35,447 bases of DNA from Clostridiales bacterium (GCA_015056145.1 SVGY01000023.1:1-35447), one strand, 5' to 3'; shown: positions 23,615 through 32,680, counted from the stretch's first letter. The notes: generated by a model from the sequence alone, not told the origin. Translations and numbers: made by a program.

Positions 23615-24037
23615 ATGAATAAACTGACCATCATCGGCAATCTGACCCGTGACCCTGAATCCCGCACCACGGCCAGCGGCAGCACTGTGTGCTCTTTCTC
23701 CGTGGCGGTCAATCGCCGTCGCAGTCGGAACAACAACCAGCCCGAAGCTGATTTCTTCCGTGTGTCCGCATGGAACGCCCTTGGCGAAAATTGCCAGAAG
23801 TATCTGGCAAAAGGACGCAAGGTGGCCGTTGTGGGCCAGGTTTCCGTCAGCACTTATCAGGGCCAGGATGGAAACACCCGTGCCAGCCTCGACGTGATGG
23901 CTGAGGACGTGGAATTCCTGTCCTCCCGTTCGGATGATGCAGCTTATGCTCCCGCCGCTCCGGCCAACCCTGTGCAGTCCGCTTCTGTAAACAGCGGCTT
24001 CCAGGAAGTTGTGGACGACGAGGACCTTCCCTTCTGA
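23615..24037 (+). CDS. ssb: Single-stranded DNA-binding protein
   Basis: A 140-residue SSB: OB fold beginning MNKLTIIGNLTRDPESRTTASG, with VCSFSVAVNRR, FFRVSAWNALGENCQKYLAKG and VVGQVSVSTYQ, then a flexible linker and the acidic tip VVDDEDLPF that recruits replication and repair proteins. Binds ssDNA as a tetramer. The rpsF-ssb-rpsR order is standard in Firmicutes; 16 bp after rpsF. Confidence 0.97.
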   Translation: MNKLTIIGNLTRDPESRTTASGSTVCSFSVAVNRRRSRNNNQPEADFFRVSAWNALGENCQKYLAKGRKVAVVGQVSVSTYQGQDGNTRASLDVMAEDVEFLSSRSDDAAYAPAAPANPVQSASVNSGFQEVVDDEDLPF

Positions 24038-24094
24038 TTTTATCCTGCGGCCTGAGCGCCGCCTATGAGAATACCCAAAGGAGGTATAGAGCCC

Positions 24095-24352
24095 ATGTCT
24101 GAGGATCGTGGAGAAAGAAGAGCCCCTCGGCCCCGGGGACGCAAGCCCCGCCGCAAGGTGTGCACCTTCTGCACCGATAAGATCGAATACATCGACTACA
24201 AGGACGTGAATCGCCTGCGCCGTTTTGTCAATGAGCGCGGTAAGATTCTGCCCCGCCGGATGAGCGGCAACTGCGCAAAGCATCAGCGCCAGCTCTCCGA
24301 GGCCATCAAGCGCGCCCGTGCCATCGCCCTGATGCCCTACTCTGTCGAGTAA
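24095..24352 (+). CDS. rpsR: 30S ribosomal protein S18
   Basis: 85 residues. Basic N-terminus ([10 protein letters not shown]), then [23 protein letters not shown], split here as CxxC plus the tRNA-proximal helix, and [20 protein letters not shown]. The CxxC and C-x-x-H pattern marks the zinc-binding type of S18. AAAGGAGG lies 10 nt upstream of ATG 24095, so the longer frame from 24065 is not used. Last gene before a strong terminator. Confidence 0.97.
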   Translation: MSEDRGERRAPRPRGRKPRRKVCTFCTDKIEYIDYKDVNRLRRFVNERGKILPRRMSGNCAKHQRQLSEAIKRARAIALMPYSVE

Positions 24353-24361
24353 TTTCATCGG

Positions 24362-24390
24362 CCTCCGGTTTTTTGCCGGAGGTCTTTTTC
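24362..24390 (+). terminator. Terminator of rpsF-ssb-rpsR
   Basis: CCTCCGG (24362-24368), 7-nt loop, CCGGAGG (24376-24382), then TCTTTTTC. Confidence 0.93.
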
Positions 24391-24441
24391 ATTTTCTTGA
24401 GAATTTTCCTGCATTTCGGCAAAAAGAGAGGCCTAAAACCC

Positions 24442-24470
24442 TTGTTTTTCCGTACGGAATGTGGTATACT
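24442..24470 (+). promoter_or_regulatory. Promoter before candidate 6S RNA / rimP operon
   Basis: -35 TTGTTT (24442-24447), 17-bp spacer, -10 TATACT (24465-24470); predicted start about 24477, exactly at the base of the structured RNA. Confidence 0.75.
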
Positions 24471-24476
24471 TTCCCT

Positions 24477-24677
24477 GCCTTATGAAAGGCTGTCACTTTG
24501 AACAATGCCGACCCATGAAGAAAGAAGGGTTTTCCGAAAGAGTGGATATCGCTTTTCTGTACTGTGTGGCAGAGATGTTTTCTGTCGGAAGGATGACCGC
24601 TGCAGCTGCGGAGGTCCCTTTTGCGGACGGCATTTCCATCCCATGGCGCAGCTGAGGCGATATAGGCCGCTTTTTTT
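24477..24677 (+). ncRNA. Candidate 6S RNA (rod-like structured RNA)
   Basis: A region of about 200 nt that folds back on itself. Closing part: GCCTTAT at the predicted 5' end with ATATAGGC just before a T7 run (24671-24677), and GCTG (24489-24492) with CAGC (24649-24652). A large central bubble follows whose 3' side can form CCAT-CCC-ATGG. Terminal arm: AATGCCG (24504-24510) with CGGCATT (24628-24634); AAGGGTTTTCCG (24525-24536) with CGGAGGTCCCTT (24609-24620; one mismatch and two wobbles); AGTGG (24541) with CCGCT (24597). Length, paired ends, central bubble and sigma-A promoter match 6S RNA, which sequesters RNA polymerase. It could instead be a structured leader of rimP-nusA. Confidence 0.5.
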
Positions 24678-24753
24678 GTTGCATTCCCGTATTTTTTCCG
24701 GAAGGCTGACCGGGAACCCTTTTTCCCGAAAAATAAACCGATCAGGAGTTTTT
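24678..24753 (+). promoter_or_regulatory. rimP leader with alternative hairpins
   Basis: Three mutually complementary hexamers TTCCCG (24684-24689), CGGGAA (24711-24716) and TTCCCG (24723-24728) allow two exclusive hairpins between the T7 run and the rimP ribosome-binding site AGGAG (24744-24748). Possible switch; no separate promoter for rimP is evident. Confidence 0.35.
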
Positions 24754-25296
24754 ATGGCTAAGACAAACGGCAAGGGAACCGCCAGAGCAAATTCCATCCA
24801 CATGGTGGAAAATATGGCTGAAAAAATCGCCTCCCAGATGGGCCTGGAGCTGGTAGAAGTGCTTTTGCAAAAGGAAAGCAGAGGCAAGGTACTCAGCGTG
24901 TTTATCGACAAGGACGGCGGTATTTCACTGGATGATTGCGAGCAGTATCACCGCACCCTGCAGCCCCTGCTTGAGGCTGTGGATTACGACATCATGGAGG
25001 TTTCCAGCCCCGGGGTGGATCGTCCCATCAAAACCCGCCGTGATTTTGAAAAAAACCGGGATAATCTGGTGGAAGTCAGGCTGTTTGCCGCTCAGGACGG
25101 GAGTAAGCTCTACCGTGGCCTGCTAAAGGATTTTGATGACGAAAAGGTGGTTATCCAGCCCGAGGGTGGCGAGGACAAAACCTTCCTTCGCAAGGCAGTT
25201 GCCATTGTCAAGCCCGTTATCCAGTTTGAAGATGAAGACCTGCCCGCCGAGGGCGAACTTACCGAAGACGATTTTTCCGAAATGGAATTAGAATAA
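24754..25296 (+). CDS. rimP: Ribosome maturation factor RimP
   Basis: A 180-residue RimP (YlxS family) needed for 30S maturation. N-terminal domain: MAEKIASQMGLELVEVLLQKESRG then LSVFIDKDGGISLDDCEQYHRTL; YDIMEVSSPGVDRPIKTRRDFEKN is the family signature, followed by an SH3-like C-terminal domain. ATG 24754 has AGGAG 5 nt upstream; the frame continues far upstream through the structured leader but without conserved content. First gene of the nusA-infB operon, as usual in Firmicutes. The acidic tail after residue 155 is variable. Confidence 0.95.
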   Translation: MAKTNGKGTARANSIHMVENMAEKIASQMGLELVEVLLQKESRGKVLSVFIDKDGGISLDDCEQYHRTLQPLLEAVDYDIMEVSSPGVDRPIKTRRDFEKNRDNLVEVRLFAAQDGSKLYRGLLKDFDDEKVVIQPEGGEDKTFLRKAVAIVKPVIQFEDEDLPAEGELTEDDFSEMELE

Positions 25297-25316
25297 TATG
25301 AAGGCGGTAGAAGGAA

Positions 25317-26555
25317 ATGAGAACCACGAAAACCACTCAGCAGCAGAAAGGACACAAAGAGATCGTTGACGCCGTGAAGGCACTGGCCTCCGAAAAGGGA
25401 ATCGACGAGGACATCCTTTTTAGCGCCATTGAGGAAGCCATGAAGGCTGCCTATAAAAAGAACACCGCCCGGGAAGATACCGTGCCCACAAGCCTTACCG
25501 TTACCCTGGACCGCAACACCGGCGACGCTCACGTTTTCGCCCGCAAGTCCATTGTGGAGGACGTTGAGGATGAGGCCAACCAGATCACCCTTGATGAAGC
25601 CCTGGCCATCCGCAAGGATTACCGGCTCGGCGATATTGCTGAGATCGACGTGACCCCCAGCGGCTTCCTGCGTACTGCCGCCCAGACCGCCAAGCAGGTT
25701 ATTGTGCAGCGCATCCGTGAGGCTGAAGCCGGCAAGATCTACGATATTTATTCCGAGAAGGAAAACGAGATCGTTACTGCTATTGTGCAGCGCGTGGAGA
25801 CCAAAGGCGTCCGTGTGGATCTGGGCCGTACCGAGGGCATCATCGAAAACGCTGATTTCATGCCCGGCGAAGAATACGCCATTGACGATCACCTGAAGGT
25901 ATATGTGCTGATGGTGAACCGCTCTGGCCGTGAAGCCGGCAGCAGCCCGCTGGTGCGTGTGAGCCGTGCCCATCCCGGCCTGGTAAAGCGCCTGTTTGAA
26001 ATGGAAGTGCCGGAAATCGCTTCTGGCGTTGTGCAGATCCGCTCCATCGCCCGTGAGGCTGGCAGCCGCACCAAGATGGCCGTCCATTCCACCGATCCTT
26101 CCATCGATCCCGTCGGCGCTTGCGTCGGTCCCCGTGGCAACCGTGTGGAACGGGTCGTGGAGGAACTGAAAAACGAAAAGATCGATATCATCAAGTGGTC
26201 TGAGGATCCTGCGGAATTCATTGCCAATGCCCTCAATCCTGCTCATGTGCTCAGCGTGTTCGTTTCTGACACCGAGAAGGCCTGCCGGGTGGTTGTGCCG
26301 GATAACCAGTTGAGCCTGGCCATCGGCAAGGAGGGTCAGAACGCCCGTCTGGCAGCCAAGCTTACCGGCTGGCGCATTGATATCAAGAGTCAGAGCCAGG
26401 CCGCTGAGATGTTCAACCTGCCCATGGAAGAAGTACCCGAAGAGCCCCTGGGCTACCAGGTGTACTACGAAGAGCCTTCCTCTCCCGAAGAAATGGCCGA
26501 ATCCGGTCTGCCCGAACTGCGGGATCTGGAGCTGGAGGACGACGATACCCTGTAA
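25317..26555 (+). CDS. nusA: Transcription factor NusA
   Basis: A 412-residue NusA, controlling pausing, termination and antitermination. The N-terminal RNA-polymerase-binding domain ends near residue 125; an S1 domain follows (GKIYDIYSEKENEIVTAIVQ; GVRVDLGRTEGII), then KH1 (HPGLVKRLFEMEVPEI) and KH2 (DPIGACVGPRGNRV-like DPVGACVGPRGNRV; VVPDNQLSLAIGKEGQNARLA). It lacks the C-terminal acidic repeats of E. coli NusA, as is normal in Firmicutes. 20 bp after rimP. Confidence 0.96.
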   Translation: MRTTKTTQQQKGHKEIVDAVKALASEKGIDEDILFSAIEEAMKAAYKKNTAREDTVPTSLTVTLDRNTGDAHVFARKSIVEDVEDEANQITLDEALAIRKDYRLGDIAEIDVTPSGFLRTAAQTAKQVIVQRIREAEAGKIYDIYSEKENEIVTAIVQRVETKGVRVDLGRTEGIIENADFMPGEEYAIDDHLKVYVLMVNRSGREAGSSPLVRVSRAHPGLVKRLFEMEVPEIASGVVQIRSIAREAGSRTKMAVHSTDPSIDPVGACVGPRGNRVERVVEELKNEKIDIIKWSEDPAEFIANALNPAHVLSVFVSDTEKACRVVVPDNQLSLAIGKEGQNARLAAKLTGWRIDIKSQSQAAEMFNLPMEEVPEEPLGYQVYYEEPSSPEEMAESGLPELRDLELEDDDTL

Positions 26556-26591
26556 TCATTCTGTGAAATCTGCCTGAAAGGAGGAGCGGAG

Positions 26592-26882
26592 ATGCCTCAA
26601 AAGCCTAAAAAAATCCCCATGCGTATGTGTGTGGGCTGCCGGGAGATGAAACCCAAGAAGGAGCTTCTTCGGGTGGTTCGCTCCCCAGAGGGCGAAGTGA
26701 GCCTCGATGCTACGGGCAAGAAGCCCGGCAGAGGCGCATATTGCTGCTACAGTGCATCCTGTCTTAAGCGGGCACTGAAGCAGGGCCAGCTGGATCGTCA
26801 GCTGGAGGTAAAGCTCACCGACGAAGTCAACCAGAGCCTTACCGATACCATGAACCGTCTTCTGGAGGAAAACAAGGCATGA
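26592..26882 (+). CDS. ylxR: YlxR/RnpM RNA-binding protein
   Basis: A 96-residue protein with the YlxR signature: PMRMCVGCREMKPKKELLRVV and GKKPGRGAYCCYSASCLKRAL. Conserved Cys residues and GRGAYxC fit. In B. subtilis the family has been linked to RNase P modulation and to gene regulation. Always between nusA and the L7Ae-type gene in Firmicutes. AAAGGAGG lies upstream; its stop overlaps the next start (ATGA). Confidence 0.93.
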   Translation: MPQKPKKIPMRMCVGCREMKPKKELLRVVRSPEGEVSLDATGKKPGRGAYCCYSASCLKRALKQGQLDRQLEVKLTDEVNQSLTDTMNRLLEENKA

Positions 26883-27190
26883 ACGCAGTGGGAGAAAGCA
26901 GAGCGCTGCAGTTTCTTGGACTGTGCATGCGGGCAGGGCAGATCGTCAGCGGTCAGGAAGCCTGCGTAAACGCTGTAAGAAACGGCGATGTTGCAGTGGT
27001 ACTCCTGGATAGCGATGCTTCCGAGAATACCACGAAGCGTATGAAAGATGCCTGCGCAAGCCATGATACGCCTCTTTACTTCATCACACCCGGGGAGCTT
27101 GGCCATGCCATCGGTAAGCCGGGAAGAATGGTAGTTGCCCTGAACCGGGGCAGCATGGGGGAGAAGTTTCTCTCTTATTTCAAGGATTAA
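26879..27190 (+). CDS. ylxQ: L7Ae-family ribosomal protein (YlxQ)
   Basis: 103 residues of the L7Ae/L30e/Gadd45 kink-turn-binding fold: LQFLGLCMRAGQIVSGQEACVNAV, then VAVVLLDSDASENTTKRM and PGELGHAIGKPGRMVVAL. Probable K-turn RNA-binding protein associated with ribosomes. Starts within the ylxR stop codon overlap. Confidence 0.93.
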   Translation: MNAVGESRALQFLGLCMRAGQIVSGQEACVNAVRNGDVAVVLLDSDASENTTKRMKDACASHDTPLYFITPGELGHAIGKPGRMVVALNRGSMGEKFLSYFKD

Positions 27191-27249
27191 CCCACAGCCC
27201 TTTGGGCTGAGAAATACATTGCATAATAATGCGGGGGTGCAAGCGGTAC

Positions 27250-30200
27250 ATGACCAAAGTCAAACTCAAGGATGCAACCAAAGAATTGCTGAAAGGTGCT
27301 CAGGAAGCGCTGAGCAGCGTGGCCGGTATCCGTAAAAATGCGGATGCCCTGGTTCAGTCTGCACGGAAGCTGGAGACCCAGTTTGTCCGTGAAGAGGAAC
27401 GCCGTAAGGCCGAAGAAAAGCAGGCCGAACAGGAACGCCTGGTAAGCCAGCACACCAAGGCCTTCACCATGCCTGATACGGAGGATGAGCCCAAGGCTGC
27501 TCCCGCCGTGCAGGAACCCAAGGCAGAAGCCAAGGCTGAGGCAAAACCTGAACCCAAACAGGAGCCCAAAACCAAGCCGGAAGCCGCTAAGCCTGCAGCT
27601 GAAAAGGCAGCTCCTGCCAAAGCTGAAGAAAAGAAGGCGGAACCTGCTCCCGCCAAAACCGAAAAAGAAGCGCCCAAGGCAGCAGAAAAAACAGAGGCTG
27701 CCACCACAACCGCTCCCGTGAAAGAGGCTGCACCGCAAATGGAGAAGAAAGCACCCGTTGTAGAAGCTACCAAGGAAAAGAAACCCGTGGAAGAAAAGGC
27801 TGCGCCTGCCGAAGCATCCAAGCAGGCAGAAAAGCCTGCGGCCCAGGATAACCGTCCTCAGCAGGCTGCCCGGCCCGCTCAGCAGCAGCGGCCCCAGAAC
27901 GCAGGCACTGGCCGTCCCGCCAATGCCCAGGGCCCCTATGGCCGTCCTGCCAATCCTCAGGGTCCCTATGGCCGTCCCGCCAATGCCCAGGGCCCCTATG
28001 GCCGCCCTGCCAATCCCCAGGGCCCCTATGGCCGTCCTGCCAATCCTCAGGGCCCCTATGGCCGTCCCGCCAACCCCCAGGGCCCCTATGGCCGCCCTGC
28101 CAATCCCCAGGGCCCCTATGGCCGTCCCGCCAATCCCCAGGGTCCCTATGGCCGCCCTGCCAATCCTCAGGGCCCCTATGGCCGCCCTGCCAATCCTCAG
28201 GGTCAGGGCCAGTATGGCCGTCCTGCCAACCCCCAGGGCCAGTATGGCCGTCCTGCCGGCGGCGCTCCCGCCCAGGGTGGACAGCGCAACGGCGGTTTTG
28301 GCCGTCCTGCCGGCAATAACGCCGGAGCACGTCCCGCCGGAGGTCGTAACAGCAAGTCTGCCATGGAACTGGTACCCGCCGTTGAAAAGGAACGTGTAAG
28401 CAATTACGATCCCAACAAGAAGAACTATCTGCGCCAGCATGACCCGGAACGTGTGGCTAAAAACCGCAAGCAGCTGGCCAAGGAAAGCTACAATGGCTAT
28501 GATGACGAAGTGGTGCGTGGTGGCCGCCGTGCCCACAGCAAGAAGCCCAGCGCTCAGCAGATGATGGCCCCCATCACCATTACCGAGGCCACCATGACTG
28601 CCGAAACCATCACCGTAAAGGATCTGACCGAACGCATTGGCAAGCCCGCCGGTGAAATCCTTAAGAAGTTGCTGCTGCTTGGCATCGTTGCCAACATCAA
28701 CAGCGAAATGAACTATGAGACTGCCAGCCTGGTATGTTCCGACTTTGGCGTTGAGCTGAAGCTGAACCTTGCCAAGACCGCCGAAGATAACCTGGCCGAG
28801 ACCGACTTTGAGGACAGCGAAGAAGAACTTCAGATCCGTCCTCCTGTGGTTACGATCATGGGCCACGTTGACCACGGCAAGACCTCCCTGCTGGACTACA
28901 TCCGCAATGCCCATGTTACCGCAGGCGAAGCGGGCGGCATTACCCAGCACATTGGCGCTTACACCGTATCCATCGATGGTCGTCAGATCACCTTCCTGGA
29001 TACTCCCGGCCACGAGGCTTTCACTGCCATGCGTGCCCGTGGCGCCATGTGCACCGACATCGCCGTGCTGGTGGTGGCTGCGGATGACGGCGTTATGCCC
29101 CAGACCGTCGAAGCAATCAACCATGCCAAGGCTGCCGATGTTCCTGTTATTGTTGCCATCAACAAGATGGATAAGCCCACCGCCAACCCCGACCGCATCA
29201 AGCAGGATCTGACCAACTACGAGATGATCTGCGAAGACTGGGGCGGCGACACCATCATGGTGCCCGTCAGTGCTCACACCGGCCAGGGTGTGGATGACCT
29301 GCTGGAAATGATCCTGCTGGAGGCAGATGTACGGGAGCTGAAAGCCAACCCCAACCGTCTTGCCAAGGGCGTTATTATCGAAGCCAAGCTGGATAAGGCC
29401 CGTGGCCCTGTTGCCACTGTGCTGCTGCAGAACGGTACCCTCCATGTGGGCGACTATGTGGTGGCCGGTCAGTCCAGCGGCCGTGTGCGTGCCCTGGTCA
29501 ACGACAAGGGCGAGCGTGTGAAGGAAGCCGGCCCCGCCATGCCTGTGGAGATCGCCGGTTTTGCCGAAGTACCCAGCGCCGGTGACGAAATGATGGCCGT
29601 CAAGGAAGAACGCCTTGCCCGCCAGGTTGTGGAAGAGCGCAAGGAAAAGCAGAAGGCTGCCCGTGTTGCTTCCTCTGCCAAGGTATCGCTGGATAACCTG
29701 TTCAGCCGCATTGACCAGAGCAAGATGACCACCCTGAACCTGATCGTCAAGGCTGACGTACAGGGCAGCGTGGAAGCTGTGAAGCAGGCTCTGGAGAAGC
29801 TGAGCAACGACGAAGTAAAGGTTCGTGTGCTGCACAGCGCTGTAGGCGCCGTTACCAAGGACGACGTAAACCTTGCTTCCGCCTTTGATGCTATCATCAT
29901 CGGCTTCAACATCCGCCCCGATAACAATGCCCGTGACGCCGCTGACCGTGAAGGCGTGGATATCCGTCTGTATCGTGTTATCTACCAGGCTATCGAGGAT
30001 ATCGAAAAGGCTATGAAGGGTCTGCTGGCTCCCGAGTACAAGGAAGTGTTGCTGGGTCATGCCCAGGTGCGCAACACCTTCCGCATCACCGGCGCTGGCA
30101 CCGTTGCAGGCTGCTATGTGCAGGATGGTAAGATGCAGCGTAATGCCCAGGCACGCCTGCTGCGTGATAATATCGTCATCTTCGAGGGCAAGCTTTCCAG

Positions 30201-30333
30201 CCTTAAGCGCTTCAAGGACGATGCCAAGGAAGTGGCTACCGGCTACGAGTGCGGTATCAGCTTCGACGGCTACAACGACATTAAAGAAGGCGACATCATC
30301 GAGTGCTTCGTTATGGAAGAAATCGAGCGGTAA
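27250..30333 (+). CDS. infB: Translation initiation factor IF-2
   Basis: A 1027-residue IF-2, longer than the roughly 700-880 of most Firmicutes because of its N-terminus. Residues 1-75: basic/helical start. Residues 75-215: Ala/Lys/Pro/Glu-rich. Residues 221-333: tandem GRPAN(P/A)QGPY decapeptides. Residues 450-490: IF2-N subdomain ([20 protein letters not shown]). GTPase from residue 538: [20 protein letters not shown]; then domains II, III and IV (C2), the last binding fMet-tRNA. ATG 27250 was chosen; a GGGGGTG stretch lies upstream. IF-2 brings initiator tRNA to the 30S; the tRNA-fMet gene is at 33597 in the same window. Confidence 0.95.
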   Translation: MTKVKLKDATKELLKGAQEALSSVAGIRKNADALVQSARKLETQFVREEERRKAEEKQAEQERLVSQHTKAFTMPDTEDEPKAAPAVQEPKAEAKAEAKPEPKQEPKTKPEAAKPAAEKAAPAKAEEKKAEPAPAKTEKEAPKAAEKTEAATTTAPVKEAAPQMEKKAPVVEATKEKKPVEEKAAPAEASKQAEKPAAQDNRPQQAARPAQQQRPQNAGTGRPANAQGPYGRPANPQGPYGRPANAQGPYGRPANPQGPYGRPANPQGPYGRPANPQGPYGRPANPQGPYGRPANPQGPYGRPANPQGPYGRPANPQGQGQYGRPANPQGQYGRPAGGAPAQGGQRNGGFGRPAGNNAGARPAGGRNSKSAMELVPAVEKERVSNYDPNKKNYLRQHDPERVAKNRKQLAKESYNGYDDEVVRGGRRAHSKKPSAQQMMAPITITEATMTAETITVKDLTERIGKPAGEILKKLLLLGIVANINSEMNYETASLVCSDFGVELKLNLAKTAEDNLAETDFEDSEEELQIRPPVVTIMGHVDHGKTSLLDYIRNAHVTAGEAGGITQHIGAYTVSIDGRQITFLDTPGHEAFTAMRARGAMCTDIAVLVVAADDGVMPQTVEAINHAKAADVPVIVAINKMDKPTANPDRIKQDLTNYEMICEDWGGDTIMVPVSAHTGQGVDDLLEMILLEADVRELKANPNRLAKGVIIEAKLDKARGPVATVLLQNGTLHVGDYVVAGQSSGRVRALVNDKGERVKEAGPAMPVEIAGFAEVPSAGDEMMAVKEERLARQVVEERKEKQKAARVASSAKVSLDNLFSRIDQSKMTTLNLIVKADVQGSVEAVKQALEKLSNDEVKVRVLHSAVGAVTKDDVNLASAFDAIIIGFNIRPDNNARDAADREGVDIRLYRVIYQAIEDIEKAMKGLLAPEYKEVLLGHAQVRNTFRITGAGTVAGCYVQDGKMQRNAQARLLRDNIVIFEGKLSSLKRFKDDAKEVATGYECGISFDGYNDIKEGDIIECFVMEEIER
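27910..28250 (+). repeat. 30-bp tandem repeats coding IF-2 decapeptides
   Basis: Eleven consecutive near-identical units, most exactly 30 bp, encode GRPAN(P/A)QGPY; the tenth and eleventh units vary to GQGQY and GQY. Differences are mostly at third codon positions (for example CGT/CGC, AAT/AAC, CCC/CCT), showing selection on the peptide. This is a coding microrepeat, not CRISPR, since no spacers exist. Confidence 0.95.
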
Positions 30334-30346
30334 TCGCCCTGAAGCG

Positions 30347-30370
30347 GTGGAAAGGGTTTTCCCTTTCCAC
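30347..30370 (+). repeat. Hairpin between infB and rbfA
   Basis: Perfect 10-bp stem GTGGAAAGGG / CCCTTTCCAC with TTTT loop and no downstream T run; a processing or partial-termination element inside the operon is possible. Confidence 0.6.
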
Positions 30371-30402
30371 TTGCTTGTGTAAAGGAAAAAAGGAGAATCA
30401 AT

Positions 30403-30777
30403 TTGAGCTATCAACGTATTGACCGAATCAGCGAACAGGTGCGCCGGGAAGTGGACCGCATCATCCGTGAGGACATTTCTGACCCCCGGGTACAGGGCAC
30501 TTTCAGCGTAACCAGGGCCGATGTGACCCGTGACCTTCGCTATGCAAAGATCTACGTCAGCATTCTGGAAGAGGAAAACCGCAAGCCCATGATGGCCGCC
30601 CTGAAAAAGGCAGCAGGCTTTGTAAGGCACCAGTTGCGGGAAAATATGATCATCCGTACCTCTCCGGAGATTCTTTTCGAGCTGGATCAAAACATCGAAT
30701 ATGGTATACACATTGCTTCTGTACTCAAACAGGTTCATGCGGAGGAGAGTAGCGATGACAACGCAAATGAGGAATGA
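30403..30777 (+). CDS. rbfA: Ribosome-binding factor A
   Basis: A 124-residue RbfA, KH-type protein for 30S maturation and cold adaptation: YQRIDRISEQVRREVDRII, ISDPRVQGTFSVTRADVT and YAKIYVSIL, FELDQNIEYGIHI. The start codon is TTG at 30403, set by AGGAG 7 nt upstream. The 3' end overlaps nrnA by 23 nt. Confidence 0.94.
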   Translation: MSYQRIDRISEQVRREVDRIIREDISDPRVQGTFSVTRADVTRDLRYAKIYVSILEEENRKPMMAALKKAAGFVRHQLRENMIIRTSPEILFELDQNIEYGIHIASVLKQVHAEESSDDNANEE

Positions 30778-31759
30778 CCTCCCTGCACAGGAACTGCTGT
30801 CCACATTGAATAATGCGGACAGCGTCCTTTTGTTGGGACATGTTGCGCCGGACGGCGATGCGCTGGGCAGTGTGCTGGCGCTGGGAGATTATCTGATTTC
30901 TAAGGGGAAAAAGGTTCGTATGGCAGTGGACGGTGTTGTGCCGGAAAACCTGCTTTTTTTGCCACGGGTTAAGGAACTGCTGCTTTCGTGCGAGCTGGAA
31001 TATATCCAGGGCGAACTGGCGGTTGCGGTGGATACGGCAGATGAAGGCCGCCTCGGCTGCTATAAGGATATTTTCCTTCGGGCAGAAAAGAAGCTGGTCA
31101 TTGACCATCACGGAACCAATCCCGGTTTTGGCAACATCAACTGGGTGGATGGAAAGTCTCCCGCTGCAGCGGTGCTGGTGTGGCGACTTTTGAATGCGTT
31201 GGGCGCTGAAATTACCCGGGATCAGGCGCTGTGCCTGTATACCGCTCTTTCTACCGATACAGGCAATTTTATCTATGAATCCGTCAACGGTGAATGTTTC
31301 CGCATGATGGGACAGCTGATGGAGGCGGGTCTGGAGCTTGCGCAATACAGCCGCATTCTATTCCGACAGAAGCGGGAAGGCTTTGTGCGCCTTCTGGCAG
31401 AAACGCTTCCAACCCTTCAGCTTGTGGATGAAGGCCGCATTGCCAGCCTTTCCACATCCCAGGCCAGCTTTAATAAAATCGGCGTTCCGGACAACGAAAC
31501 CGATGGCGTGGTGGATTATGCCATCGACCTCAAAGGAGTCGGCATGGCCTTTTATGCCCATGAAAAGGCCAATGGAGATATTAAGTTCAGTCTGCGTTCC
31601 CTGCCTCCTTACCGGGTGGACAGGCTGGCGGTGAGCTTTGGTGGCGGCGGACATGCGCAGGCTGCGGGCTGCACCATGCATTGCCCTTTGACGGAAGCGG
31701 TGGACCTCATGCAGGCCGCAATGATCAAGTCCAGAAAAGAACAGGATGAACTGAAATGA
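30755..31759 (+). CDS. nrnA: DHH-family oligoribonuclease/pAp phosphatase
   Basis: A 334-residue DHH/DHHA1 protein (NrnA type) degrading short oligonucleotides and dephosphorylating pAp, a by-product of sulfate assimilation. Motifs: GHVAPDGDALGS, AVDTADEG, LVIDHHGTN and GGGGHAQAAGC in the DHHA1 domain. ATG 30755 has GGAGGAGAG directly upstream, inside the rbfA 3' end; the longer ORF from 30701 is not supported. Stop overlaps the truB start (ATGA). Confidence 0.94.
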   Translation: MTTQMRNDLPAQELLSTLNNADSVLLLGHVAPDGDALGSVLALGDYLISKGKKVRMAVDGVVPENLLFLPRVKELLLSCELEYIQGELAVAVDTADEGRLGCYKDIFLRAEKKLVIDHHGTNPGFGNINWVDGKSPAAAVLVWRLLNALGAEITRDQALCLYTALSTDTGNFIYESVNGECFRMMGQLMEAGLELAQYSRILFRQKREGFVRLLAETLPTLQLVDEGRIASLSTSQASFNKIGVPDNETDGVVDYAIDLKGVGMAFYAHEKANGDIKFSLRSLPPYRVDRLAVSFGGGGHAQAAGCTMHCPLTEAVDLMQAAMIKSRKEQDELK

Positions 31760-32667
31760 CGCAATCGGAAAAGGCCCTTTGCGGATTTATCAACATATTA
31801 AAGCCGCCGGGAATGACATCCTCCCAGGCAGTAGGTTTTGTGCGCCGTCACCTCAACGGGGAAAAAGTGGGGCATGGGGGAACCCTGGATCCGGAAGCCT
31901 CCGGCGTGCTGCCGCTGATGATTGGAAAGGCTGCCAGACTATTCGATTACATGCAGGATAAAGAAAAAGTCTACATTGCCGAGGTGTCTTTCGGCGCCTC
32001 CACCGATACGCAGGATGCCCAGGGCAAAGTGCTGGAGGTGGGGGAGAACTATCCCTCCTGTGAAGAACTGGAGGCGGTGCTGGGCGAATTTACAGGAGAG
32101 ATCATGCAGCGTCCGCCCATTTACAGCGCTCTGAAGCAGGATGGAAAACGCCTGTATCAACTGGCACGAAGCGGTCAGAGCACAGATATACCGCTCCGCC
32201 CGGCTACTGTTTACGATCTTGAGCTTGTCCACATGACGGAGAACCATGGGGCCATTATCAGAATTCGCTGCGCCAAGGGCTTCTATGTGCGTAGCCTGTG
32301 CCACGACCTGGGCCAGAGGCTGGGCTGCCCGTCTCACATGCGATTTCTTCTCAGAGCGCAGAGCGGCGTTTTTGGGCTGGATTCCGCAGTAACCCTTGAG
32401 CAAATCGCCAAAGCAAAGGAAACGGGAAGGCTGGAAACGTTGCTGCTGCATCCGTCAGCCTCATTGGGGCATCTTGCCAGCCTACAGATCCCCGTGGAGA
32501 TGGAAAAGCCCCTCCGCAACGGTGGAAAATTGCCGGTTGACAGGTTCCCCGGCGCAGAGGAGATTCCCCAGGGCAAGATGGTTTGCCTTTGGCTGGGCGA
32601 CCAGCTGCTGGCCATTGCAGAGCGGTGCAGGAAGGAAATGAAACCCAGAACATGGCTGGGAGAATGA
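31756..32667 (+). CDS. truB: tRNA pseudouridine-55 synthase
   Basis: A 303-residue TruB, forming pseudouridine 55 in the T loop of tRNAs. Catalytic Asp in GHGGTLDPEASGVLPL; other motifs: NILKPPGMTSSQAV, RPPIYSALKQDGKRLYQLAR and CAKGFYVRSLCHDLG. C-terminal PUA-like domain is short. Overlaps nrnA by 4 nt. Confidence 0.96.
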   Translation: MTQSEKALCGFINILKPPGMTSSQAVGFVRRHLNGEKVGHGGTLDPEASGVLPLMIGKAARLFDYMQDKEKVYIAEVSFGASTDTQDAQGKVLEVGENYPSCEELEAVLGEFTGEIMQRPPIYSALKQDGKRLYQLARSGQSTDIPLRPATVYDLELVHMTENHGAIIRIRCAKGFYVRSLCHDLGQRLGCPSHMRFLLRAQSGVFGLDSAVTLEQIAKAKETGRLETLLLHPSASLGHLASLQIPVEMEKPLRNGGKLPVDRFPGAEEIPQGKMVCLWLGDQLLAIAERCRKEMKPRTWLGE

Positions 32668-32680
32668 AAGGAAGAACGCC

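Noticed and set aside
24505..24753. Upstream extension of RimP with several Cys residues
   Set aside because: No ribosome-binding site, no conservation with RimP, and the region forms the rod-like RNA; AGGAG clearly serves ATG 24754.
27910..28250. Possible CRISPR array (regular 30-bp repeats)
   Set aside because: Units are contiguous with no spacers, are in frame within infB and differ at synonymous sites.
27187..30804. 1205-residue open frame antisense to infB
   Set aside because: It mirrors the codon bias of infB and the 30-bp repeats on the other strand, has no ribosome-binding site and no recognisable domain; infB is certain.
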